This document shows positions 47,128-58,221 of a stretch of DNA of 64,000 bases, piece after piece. The notes under the pieces were generated by a model. It saw only the letters and a list, made by a program, of their open reading frames with translations, was not told the DNA's origin and did no database searches. Origin of the DNA: Siniperca chuatsi (lineage: Eukaryota; Chordata; Actinopteri; Centrarchiformes; Sinipercidae); NCBI RefSeq assembly GCF_020085105.1, contig NC_058057.1, forward strand, positions 20,883,860 through 20,947,859, written 5' to 3'. The translations under genes and the position numbers were made by a program. How positions within the stretch are numbered: position 1 is the stretch's first letter; each line of letters opens with the position of its first letter.

Positions 47128-50100
47128 TTAGCGCTGGCTGTCAGTAGAACGGGAACGAGAACGAGAGCGGGAGCGTGAACGAGAGCGGGAACGGGAGTTG
47201 GAGGCTCTCTGAGCAGGCAAAGGGGAGGGCGGGGTGGCAGACTTGCTCGTCTTAGAGGAACGTTTAGCGGGCTCCTTTGATTTGGGGGTTGGAGAGGAGG
47301 CACCGCCGATAGGGGAGCCACTGGGGGAGCGGGAACGGTTATGGGCCTTGGTGGGGGTGCGGGACCGTCTAGGGGAGCGAGATGGAGAGCGACCACGAGA
47401 ACGGGACCGTGAGCGAGAGGAGCTCTCAGACCGGGAACGACTTCTCGACCTGGGAAAGAGGAAGAGAAAAGAAAGGAAGAATAATAGTAGGACTATATAC
47501 ACACACACACACACTTCTATTTAGATCAAGTATAGTACACACATCATGGTTGTCAGAGTTGCACTACTGGGTTTCTTTCGCACAAGTATTTATACAATTC
47601 ATTTATATAAATAAGGTGTAATGTATAAAAATCTATGCACCTTTTTAATATAATCTCTATGATTTCTTTTTCTATTTACTTCATTCAAATTGTTTTTTAT
47701 CTGCTTTCTCATGCTGTAACGTGAACTTTCCTCCTGGAATCAATAGTCTTATCTCTCTTATGAAGTACATTTAGTGCTCAAATAAATCAATTTAAAAAGT
47801 ACTTTTTGCCTTGCGCCATTTTCTTCATACATCTCTTAGCTTATCCAAACTAAAAAGGCCATTATAAGCCATCTAAAATCTAGCTGATTCAGTTCTTTGA
47901 ATGCAGGTGGATGATTGATCTGTTAGTATTCCATAAAGTTATCTTGGATAATAGCACGCTCTTTTTGCGAATAAAAATGAAACATGAGTGGAAAGTGGAA
48001 GCCATCATCTGTGCACAGCCAATCATAGGTGAAAAGAAATGCATCAGCCACAATCAACTGACTTCTCGAATATGCATTCATCGTTTTATTTACTGAACAG
48101 AGGTTCCAGCAGACAACTCACCTCTTCTTGGCTGCCTCAATGAGCTTGATTTTCCTGCCATTGATTTCCTTTCCAGACAGTTTCTCAAGGGCGTTTTTCA
48201 GATCGCTGTAAGAGGCAAACTCAACAACCCTGTAAAACCAACATGAGACAATATTAGTTACAATCTTAGATATGCATTTTGTCATAATTTGGAGGGTAAT
48301 TTTCCTCAAATTGCAAATGTAAGCTTGATATAGTACACACACTGATACACATTAGCCAGTTAATGCCAACAGAGGTCTTACCCTTCGTTGAGCTTGGGGC
48401 GATGTGCGTCTGCAAATGTCACCTCTCCAGCTTGTCTCATGAAATCTTTCAGGTCCTACACATGTAAACATCAGTCAACTTACGGAGAGGCTCAGGACAC
48501 AAGCACAGGCTGATACATAAAAACAGGACTGATTTACCCAAAAAGAGAGATGGTTAGATTCTCTGAGAGGACTACACAGGCTACAGCAGATAAGGAGGAT
48601 GAGTCCGAGAACCTCAGAGACTGTTTAATTTGCTAGTCCTTCAACAAAGTGTGTTTTACAAAAAAATACAAAACCTTAGAAGAAGAAGAAAAGGAAAAAA
48701 AAGGTATAATGTGTGCCAAATTAGATATAAACCAATTTTGACTGCTATTACTGGACAGAGTGAGTATTTACAACTTTGAGATTCTTGGACCCACTGCTCA
48801 TTACAACTACAGAGGCGTGAACACCATCTGCATGAACTGAACTGCAGTGGCACCACCGGGCAGCATTTGGCACTAAGAGCCCCATTTTCCCTGGCAAAGA
48901 GGACACAGGGCTCCTCGCCGGGACCACCCCTGTCTCGGCACCCCGCCTCAGTAAAGAGAGTGAACAGGGTGGAAGAGAGGAAACTACTACCTGAGAGCGA
49001 AACCCTTTGGGGTGGGCCGCAGGCTCTCCGAGCCCACCATAACCTCGGGATAACAGCAGATTATATCCATGGGCACCTGGGAGGAACTCACACTCTCTCT
49101 CGCTCGCGATGTGCGGGAACACCAGAGGGGGGAAGGGAGGGGGGATATCGATCGATTGAAGCCCCTCAAATTAACGAACCATCGATCAATACGCCACCAC
49201 CATCGACTCTCGCTCTTTCCTCTCCTTTCTCTCTGCCAACTCTCTGTTTCCTCTCTCTCGCTCTCAGCCACACACCAGGCGCCCCCCTGCCTTCGACAGG
49301 GGGCGTTGCGAGCGAGCGAAGGGGCCGCCAGCGCCTCTAGTGTGGAGCGAGCGCTCACAAGACCAGCAGGCGTCAACTAGGAGTAGGACAGACTGGCTGA
49401 CACCACAGGCTCAACCCAGACAGAAGGACCCAGAAGGGGTTAACTCCACCATAAGCGAGCTCTTCCATATGACACAACAGTCAGGCTGGCAAATAAAGGG
49501 GTGAAGAATTGGTTAAAATTTGTAAAAAGGAACAAATGAAGTGTTTTGTTGTTGTTACTGCTCTTTGACTCATTACTTAACTGCATGAGATGCAGATTCA
49601 TAAGAGCGGTACTTTTTAAAGAACAATTTGGACTTTATCACAATAAAATAGTTTTGACTTTTTATAACATATTAGCAATTGATTAGATTCCAGAGACAGA
49701 GTTTCTATGTTTGTTTTTTTTAGCAGTAACGAAATTCTACAATTGTATGTGTATATTGTTGGAGGCAGACTGTTGGAGGTGATAACATTTGTGGTGTTGC
49801 AGCTTTTAGAGGCTTGCTGTGTATGAAAAACATGTGGCAATACTAACCTGCCAGCTGACACGAGAGGACAAGTTCTCCACAATTAGGCGGTTCTCAGTGC
49901 GCATTGGAGGAGGGTTTCGACTGAAACAAAAGACAAGCAACAAGACTCAATCAACTGAACGATAACATTTTGAGGCTGAGATACAGACTTTAAGACACAG
50001 CTTAAGAGCTCTCATTAGCTACTTGTCAATAGCAAGGCAAATTCATGTCAAGGATCTTTAAAATGCAGTGAGCACAGGGCTCGTGTTGCATTTTAAATAA

Positions 50101-51676
50101 GAGATTGAACATTCCCAGTCTAAGTAATTTATTACATCCTAATTAAACTGGAGCACCTCAAGATAAAAAAAGAAATGTGGACACCCACAGTAGCCATTAT
50201 AAACACGGACTGTGATAATTTAATTAATTATTGACCTTTCACCAAATAACTGTTTAAACCGGCTGTTTACACAGTGTACTAGTAGAACTAATAATTTACA
50301 TGTGCTCCTTCCTCATTTGAATGACATCAAGTAAAACTTATCTGCCATCATAAAGCAGGTGAACTGCAGTTACCAAAACGGTTGGTGTGAAAACTTTACC
50401 TCCGACTGTTCTGGGATCCTCGGCCGTAGCGATCAGAGAAACGTCCCCCTCCTCCTCCTCCAGCGCTGCCTCCTCTGCCACGGCCGCCTCGCAGACGTAC
50501 ACGGGCGTGCTCAATGGTCACCCTGAAATTACATTAAAAAGGTTCTGTATTACCACGGAAACAGACAAAGAGCAAGTGGAGAAGGAAAACTCATACAAAC
50601 GCAGTTTATTTGCATTTTTGATTTACACGACATTTACCACAAGAGAAATTCCTACCTTTCACTGCACAACTCTTTGCCATCAAGCTCATAAACAGCATCT
50701 TCAGCATCTCTGGGGTCATCAAACTCCTACAACAAACAGAACGCACGACATTAACAACAATAATTCTTAACATCATTTTAAATATGGCTATTTCTTCCCT
50801 TAGCTTCAAAATGCACATATCAAGCAGAGAACTGCTGTGACCCAATTCCATACTGTTCCTGAAGTAGTTTAGCCACCATCCATAGATAAAATTTTATACA
50901 GCTGCTAGCAGCTCCTCCAGTTCCTTTGTGCATCACACTGTGGCACAATAGTGTCCTTCAAAAAAGGTCCATGCACATATCAATAGTTCTTATTTGATAG
51001 TGACTGCCATTGCGAGGGTCAGACTATTTATGTAAATGAGAGATTTCATTTGTTGACTTTTAAAAAAGTTGTTAACATTTCTAAAATCCTGTGTTCACTT
51101 TGTCATTATGGGTTATTAAGTGTAGATTGAGGGCGAAAAGTAAACGCATTCTATTTCACAATGAAGCATGCACAAAGGGAAAGGGTCTAAATACTTTCTG
51201 GATGTATATAACAGACACAAAAGCCATTTGGCAATATTTAATGTATTGGTGAATTACACTTGCAGAACCCCCTCCAATCAGCACTTAATTTAAACACTTC
51301 AGACATTACACTGCTAGTTAAGTGGGTGTGTCGTCAAACTGGATAGGGAACAAAATGAAGGCCGTAAATAAAAAAATAACTTGAGATCTACTGTGAATAT
51401 ACGCTAAGATGAATAGAGCACGAATAAGCAATGAATACATGTTTATGATGCTGTAAAGCGAAGTATAAATCGACATATTTGAATGTAGATTTGGTCGGCA
51501 TTATGGGCATACTGAAGAAAACTGATAAATTTCCAATGTATGTGACTCACCACAAACCCAAAGCCTCTCTTGAGGTCAATATCTCGGATGCGGCCGTATC
51601 CTTTGAAGAACCTCTCTACATCCTTCTCTCTGGCAGACGGGCTCAGACGCCCGATGAAAATACGACATCCACTCAT
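47128..51676 (-). CDS. srsf5: Serine/arginine-rich splicing factor 5, complete
   Basis: Nuclear SR protein that binds exonic enhancers and promotes splice-site choice. Coding exons in transcript order: 51676-51551, 50726-50656, 50522-50400, 49920-49848, 48455-48382, 48229-48122, 47449-47128 (stop TAA). Phases agree and give 298 residues (human 272). RRM1 is at residues ~4-74 with IFIGRL (RNP2) and RGFGFVEF (RNP1, split between exons). A Gly/Arg-rich linker of ~40 residues follows. The pseudo-RRM2 starts ENRLIVENL and has the invariant SWQDLKD heptad, split between exons at 49848 and 48455. The C-terminal RS domain of ~110 residues is made of RS/SR runs with proline-rich spacers, ending RSTDSQR. 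A non-coding first exon lies at about 51969-52040. SR genes usually regulate themselves through unproductive exons, and a candidate lies at 48991-49376. The neighbouring slc10a1 and susd6 are the conserved partners of SRSF5. It could be the a or b fish paralogue. Confidence 0.96.
48991..49376 (-). other. srsf5: Candidate srsf5 poison exon (386 nt) in the SWQ|DLKD intron
   Basis: On the - strand a pyrimidine-rich run ending TACTCCTAG precedes it and CAG|GTAGTA follows. It is markedly more GC-rich than surrounding intron, with a purine-rich GAGAGCGAGAGAGAGG tract inside, the kind of sequence SR proteins bind. Read from the preceding exon (phase 0) it stays open for all 128 codons. Its length is 2 modulo 3, so joining the next exon gives AGG ACC TGA, a stop well upstream of two later junctions. 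That would predict nonsense-mediated decay. Inclusion would split the SWQDLKD motif. Borders are inferred from sequence only. Confidence 0.45.
49377..49847 (-). other. srsf5 intron upstream of the candidate poison exon
   Basis: AT-rich intronic sequence between the SWQ exon and the GC-rich candidate exon. Nothing else seen. Confidence 0.5.
50727..51550 (-). other. srsf5 intron 2 with a transposon end
   Basis: Non-coding intron between the two exons that share RRM1. It contains the Tc1/mariner-like end listed separately. Confidence 0.65.
51040..51212 (+). mobile_element. Tc1/mariner-like element, 3' end only
   Basis: 'ttcactttgtcattatgggt' followed by 'tattaagtgtagattgaggg', and later 'aagggtctaaatactttctg' with 'gatgtatata', reproduces the 3' end of fish Tc1-like elements ('...ggggtctgaatactttccggatgcactgta'). 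The transposase part is missing. Confidence 0.65.
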
Positions 51677-51968
51677 GTTGAGGTTGTTGGTAACGTTATC
51701 TGCAAACAGGCGTAAGAACATTAACGTTATTTTCAAAGATTTAGCTAACACAGAATAATAAGTAACGACTAAACATCATCGAATACATAAATGCCCTGTT
51801 TTTGTCGCAAGCTAACGTTAGCTAGTCAACTATGGGGCCTAGCTACCAGATTTTACCACGCCACGACATGGCGAGGTAATTTGAGCTAACGATACCTATA
51901 CACGACAGATAACGTTTATTTTAACAAAAGGAAAACTGCATGATGGATTTTAACCGCTGTACACATAC

Positions 51969-52040
51969 CTTTAGGTGGTCCTAGCGGTATTTCCTTGCTG
52001 ACTGTCGACAGAGACCGCAAACTCCAGAATCAAACAAAAT
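51969..52040 (-). other. srsf5: srsf5 non-coding first exon (approximate 5' end)
   Basis: On the - strand sequence ending CCACCTAAAG is followed by a good donor GTATGT, and the coding exon has an acceptor (TTTGCAG) 23 bases upstream of its ATG. The transcription start is a guess placed below the promoter motifs. Confidence 0.5.
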
Positions 52041-52560
52041 GGAGCTGTTGAGGGAGGGGAGGGGTGTGCACGAAGGAACACGACCCACGTGACGTATTTC
52101 TTCTTCTTCTTCTTCTTCAACGGCAGCTGACATCTTCTGGCGTTACCTAACCCTCCTACTGTGCAACGGACCTTGAACTTGTTGAAGACCTCCAATAACT
52201 CATAACTCAACATTTGTTTTTGTTTTTTTTAATTTTAATTAGATTTGTCTCTGTTATGTACTCGGCATTTAAATACTGTATTTTGCCTTGTTTGTACAAA
52301 AGGCAATTTGTTAATAAAGTTTATTTGATTTTTTTTTTGTAATTTTTCATATTTTACCATCGGTCCTGTTCTCCTTTGAAGCTAACCAAACATCTTCTCC
52401 CCTCCATCATGTCTTTTCTCTCTGATATATATGTCCTGCTCTACAATTTCTGGTACCTGACATGTTCACGAAGATCGGTTGGATGCTTGACGGGGAGGGT
52501 GACGTTGCAGAATACGAAAAAAACGTGCAGCGGTTAGGTTTCCGAACATGACGTCACGCA
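52041..52560 (-). promoter_or_regulatory. srsf5: Candidate srsf5 promoter
   Basis: An overlapping E-box/CRE (CACGTGACGT, 52086-52095) stands just upstream of the presumed first exon. A perfect palindromic CRE TGACGTCA lies about 460 bases further away (52549-52556). A TTC triplet run sits at about 52100-52118. SRSF5 was first described in rats as an insulin/growth-induced early gene, so CRE-type control is plausible, but this is inference. Confidence 0.45.
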
Positions 52561-54977
52561 TCCACCGAATACGAGTTTCTATTAGTGCAGTTTCTAATTG
52601 TGACCACTAGGTGTCACTCAGGCACAATACTACTGTGCAGAGAGGACACGTAGATCACATACTGTACAGCAAGTATCGCTTAATAGGACTCAGCGGCAAA
52701 AACAGTATAACAGCAGGACAAAGGACATAATAAACCACAAGTTAAGCCAGAAATAACCATTTTTTTCATAATTGCAACCATACAAAATTGGTTTTGAGAA
52801 GCACTTTAAAAAGATACTACGGCTTTAAAGGGAGCTAGGCTCCTCAGGCAGGTAATTCTGTAGTCTAATCAAACAAGGCAGCATAATTCAGAAGCAGTTA
52901 TGAATCAGTTATAAAAAGTAATACACTACGACGACCTTTGATCAAGAATATATATAACTTTAGATTGGTAAATGATTGACTTGACCTTGAATTCGACGGA
53001 GCAGATGGAGAACCACCCTACAGATATTAAAGTGATCTCATAGCTGGGAAGAGTACCATGAGGTACTATAATGTGACATGTACTACCATATACATTTAGA
53101 AATAGCTTTAGAAATATTACATTGATGGTAACTAACTGACAGGAAGTAGACTGGAAATGCCTTGATATTTGACATAGACCTAACTTTGAGTCTGAAAATG
53201 TTTACTTTATGTCAGTTCGATCAACATTTTCCAAGTATTACACAGTAACACAGAGGAGGAACAGTCTGACATGGGCTTAAATAATGACACATCATCCTTC
53301 ACATTCAAAAGAAAGCTTTAATTAGAAAGTTATATACACACTGTAAAATTAAATTAAACTTTATACAAATATTAAATTACTATCTTCACACCCACTGCCA
53401 TGTACAGAGGAAAAACCAAAGCTGAAAGCATTGAAACTAAGAATCAAGATGTGTACTTTAACCTGTTATTTTCAGGGAAGCAACACCGTACAACAGTGCT
53501 TCTGAACGCAAAGTTAATTTCTGGTTGTTTTTTTTTTCAATCCAATAATATTTTAATGCCTTGTAGTAGCAAAAGAGAAGCAAAGGAATAGTGAAATATA
53601 GGTGCTTATAGGTTCATCATCATCATCATCACAGTAGCTGGAAAAGCTAGGGGAGGACAGAGAAAGATGGACATTCGTTTTGTCGTGTCCACAACAAAAG
53701 TAAACTCATTGATAAATACACAAAGACAGCTTTATGCATAGAATAGAAAAGAACAGAGTAAGGCCATTGAGAAAACAGAACATGTTGCAATTCTGTAAAG
53801 CAACAAACGCGGAGGCTTAAGATTATACATCCCAAAAAAAAAAAAAAAAAAAAAATGTACATGTCTAAGGCAACATTCTGTTTGCATTAATAATGTAGCC
53901 AATGACAGACAGCCACAAATGCCAAATAAAATTGAGAACAGAAATTCAGAAGGGTTGTTCTGTTGTTTTTCCGAGCAGTTAAGCTTGAAAAGTAATTCTA
54001 AGGATCCTTCAGAGTCATGCTGTTTCCAGGGTGACCAGCTCAACCACCAAGGCTTTTCAAGTGGCAATGAAAACAGAGGATGATTTCTCACAAAATAATA
54101 TGATTCTCTCTTAAATTTCCACTTGGCATTAGGAGGATGAGTGTATGTGGTGGGGGTGGGGTGCTATATAACAAAACTTTGTCATTTCACTGCAACCAGT
54201 TGCAGTTGTGTCAGTAATGCACAAGAGTGGAGAGTCTTCAGTACAGTGTGAAGGTGGGCGAGAGCCATTTCCTCTAAGGAGACTTGTGTTTTCCAGCCAT
54301 TCAGCAGAAAATGATAAATATTCTAGCTTGAGAGTAGATGAATAATACACACATTGTGTAGTGGACTCGTTGCCTGAAGTGACGCTGGTTTGTTCATGTG
54401 ACTTATTCAGTGCTGGGAGGGATATTTTCCTATGGTGAAAGACAGGGACATTGTGAAGCCAGTCTCTGATCTAAAGAGAGGAAAATCAGAAAATGGCTGT
54501 GTCGAGGCCTACCATATGAGGACATGTCATCTCCTGCCTAGCTGACACACAAAGATGCACAAACACACACGTACACACATATGCACTCAGCAACTCAAAG
54601 CAAACCGAGCCACACACCAAACAATAAATACAGTGGGAAGAAAAATAAACAACCTTAAAGTTCAGTCATATGCCCAATCACTGCATTGAAAGTCAACCCT
54701 CTCCTCAGTTTTCAGACCAAATGTGACATTATGTCTCTCTCTCCTTATACAAGGTAAGATGTATAGCACAGTCCTGGAACCAAAACACCAATCAATCCCA
54801 CTCATGCGACAGAAGAAGCACCTTCCAGATACTGGGTGAAGTTGGCAACAGAAAAGAAAGGAGCAGGTCTTTTTATAGTTGCGATGCGGTGCTTCGTAAA
54901 ACGCTGCACCCTGCTTTTAGCTCTTGTGAAGTGGTTCTCAATCCCACTAATCCATATGCTAGACGCCACCCACATAC

Positions 54978-55017
<40 letters not shown>

Positions 55018-55699
55018 CTTCATGCTTCATTCAGAGTGGGCCACCGTGCTGTGACAGCAATAACTAAAAACAACATGCAGCATTCACAAAGCGGGCTGCA
55101 AAAACCCAGCCGTCACTCACAACTTTTCAAGTACAGCGGGAAGACGATTCTGAATCTGAGCGCCATGGCGCTAGGAGCAAACATCACAAGTTATTTTATT
55201 TTTTTTATCCGCAGTAATCCCAGACAGAGTTGGCGTGTCTCGATTGCTATAGCCTTCTCCGATGAAGCCTCTGTGAGCAATTTTAATATAGAGAACTACA
55301 CCTGGGAGGAGGAAAGTGTATGGTAATACATAGCCTATAGTACACAACCATGACTCAGTATGTATGTTTTACTCATATACAGAGGATCTACAGGATTTAT
55401 GTTGAGCTGGCACCACTTTGTTTGTCTGGCTTGTCTTTAGGTTGATCCAGTAGCTGGGTCCAGTGGTGCTCCATCATTGCTTATGATGCAGTAAATATTG
55501 GCTGTTGGCTTTGCTCTGCATGGGTAGTAATGGCAGAAGAGGTTGCATGGGGGAATGGGAATAGTTCTAGTCTTTTCTCTGCTGGCTGCTGAGGGGAGTC
55601 GGGGGGAAGTGGGTTGACAGCCACAGTCAGTCCTGGTCAGCAGTGAGAGATAGGGAAATAGGGGTTCTGCTGCTGATGCTGATAGCAGGCTGGCAGGCT
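52561..55699 (-). other. susd6 3' UTR and intergenic sequence, border unknown
   Basis: Follows the susd6 stop codon on the - strand. Mammalian SUSD6 has a long 3' UTR, so much of this may be transcribed, but several - strand AATAAA candidates exist and none stands out. It contains an A-run at 53834-53855, a (TCA) run near 53612-53630 and a (GA) tract at 54983-55014. No other gene recognised. Confidence 0.45.
54983..55014. repeat. (GA)n microsatellite, about 32 bp
   Basis: Pure GA tract, probably within the susd6 3' UTR. Confidence 0.95.
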
Positions 55700-58179
55700 T
55701 CATGCTTCCTTCAACAGGGGAATATCTGCAGGGGAACAGAACAGACAAATTAGAATAAAGAACTAGCTCTAGAGTCAGCTGTCTTCCCACCACACAGCCA
55801 TGCAATCCATCATATCACCAAAAACATTTCAGTATAACTGGATTTCATGTGTGTTTAAGTCATGAGAAGTAATTCCATTGGCCTATTCTTACATTTTGTC
55901 CCGGTTGTCTACTTTACACATTCTCTGATTGAGAACAAATAAATCAACAGGCTCCTGACTGGCTATTTGTCATGCTATTCTCCACAAAAACCAGTAGTGT
56001 CTAAACATTTCCCACTGTTTTACCACTGCATGCATGGTAAGTTGAAATGTTTAAGTGAAGAGAGTGCAATCTTTTAATTAAATCTGCTTTACTGAATGTC
56101 TTGAGTACTCCAGTACCTGAGTCTATACAATAAATAACACAGAAAATGGGTTGACACTTCTATTAAAAAGTATTGATTATGTTGGCCAATGAAATTACTC
56201 TTGACAGGTGTTTTCTGTCTTGACTAGTCTTTGGCAACCGAGCAAGTTGTGTGTGAGCGACTTTGTGTGTCTTGTTATTAGAGCTAGCAGATATTTGCTC
56301 ACTGCATACAGTATATGTTGGCAAGATAAGTAAAATGAAGAGCAGACGTGTGAAAAGATGTGTCTGAGATCAGTTTGTTTATTTTTCAACTGTTAACTGT
56401 TCTGCTTAGTACTTGTTTTTTATTCTTTAGATTAAGAAAGGGATTCCTACCAAAAAAAGTATGTTATGTATATGGGATAACACTGTTTCCTCTTACCATC
56501 AGAAAACTCATCTGTAGAGGTGACAGAAAGCAGACTGTGCTGGTCGCTACTCTCAGAGTCTCTACGGAGCGGTAGGGGGCCTGCGCATGCACCCCCAGGG
56601 TGCTCTCTAGCCCATGATGAGGAAGAAGAGGAGGAGGGGGCCTGATGAACCAGCACCGTCTCTGCATGACGGCGGGAGGAGAAGGATGATGAGGAGGACG
56701 TGGATGGGAGACAGAAGTCTAAGTCTCTGTGGTGGCGGGTTCTGCTGTGGCCTTGGCCTCCCGTGGCTCCCTGAGGAAGCCCCTCAGAGAGCACAATTGG
56801 GACTCGAGATTCTGGGGGACCTGGAGGAGGTGGTGGAGAAGGAGGAGGACCAGAAGCACCACAGGGTCCACTGCTTCCATATACAGCCTCTTCATAGGAG
56901 GGCAGTGCCACTTGGACGCCCTCCACCATGACGGAGCTGGGCTGGCCTGAGACTCCTTGCTCCCTCCTGATGAACAGAGACGAAGAAAGAGCGAGACAGA
57001 TAGAAAGACAAGTATGGTCAAGATGGATCACGACACCCGGCTCAGGTTGATAAGCATGATGCAGTCATGTGTGTTGCGTGCCGCAGCAGAACCTCTGAGA
57101 GGAGGTGATTAGCGTTGACTGTACAATCCCTTTATAGCAGGCTGCACTAAGCCCTCGGGCCCACTACACAATCAACACGAGTGCCAATGAGCACTAGATC
57201 AAATCATTCTGGCCTTTTTATCACAGAGCCACAGCAGAGGTGGTTAGTGACTGTGGTGAAATAAACTCCTTTTTCATACTTTTACTTTCATTTGTCAAGT
57301 ATTTAAGAAATGCCAACTTGTAAAACTAGTTGGCAGGTCTTGTGCATCTTACGTGGACTACTTGTTTATGAAACTAGTTTCAACCAAAACTTCTGAACAA
57401 TAGGTGTGTCCTCGCCATGGGAAGCATTAATAGCAGAATCTGCTGTGTGATTTTGTGACATATTGGGAGGTGGTTTTACAGAGCCGAATAGAAAAGGGCA
57501 GTGTTCTTCCAGAGCAAACAGAACTAAAACTTTCAAGGGTTTCTGGAAACAGGTTGTAAGAAGCAAGACATTTTTAAAAAATCCTTTTCAATATGTTCAC
57601 ACGCTTCAGTAAAGTGAAGAAGAAAACAAAATGCACATAGCAACATTGAGGTTGAAGGATAAACATTCTCTTTATGACAAAAAAAAGGGGAAATGTGGTC
57701 TCAAAGAATATGATGATATTTTATTGACCTATTTTATTTATGTAATATGAGGAAATGCCAACTTCCCTAGTAACAACTTTACAATGGAGTCCATTAAGGC
57801 AAGCAACACAAAAAGTTTCAGAGATGTTTTAAAGGCAGGATATCTATCCATTTTTGTCGTCCGTCTAACAGACTATAATCTCTTCAAATTTAAACCATCC
57901 AACTGTCTAGACCGGCCATTTACCAGCTTCTTGCACAAAACTATGATTTGCATTACACCTAAAACAAAAAATGGAAATGTTATCATAACAGAACTGATTA
58001 ACCAAAACAACCAAAATAAGATCTGGGATGTGAGACACTAGAATTTGTCTTTAGCAAAAACAGCAGCACTAAATAACCAGTGACATGAGACAGAGACCAG
58101 TTGTGTCAGAACTGTTCTGGTGAACAGTTATTATACCAAGGGATCATCAGTTAATTTGACTGTGTGTGTGTGTGTGTGT

Positions 58180-58221
<42 letters not shown>

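Noticed and set aside
48867..49340. 157-codon + strand frame in the srsf5 intron
   Set aside because: Opposite strand of the GC-rich candidate exon; openness reflects base composition. No recognisable domain.
55437..55699. Apparent C-terminal extension of susd6 (RYSPVEGSMKPASLL... frame)
   Set aside because: With the spliced phase the last exon reads D-IPLLKEA then TGA, matching the mammalian end. The longer frame is a different phase.
56614..56931. 105-codon + strand frame over the susd6 cytoplasmic exon
   Set aside because: Antisense shadow of a real proline/serine-rich exon.
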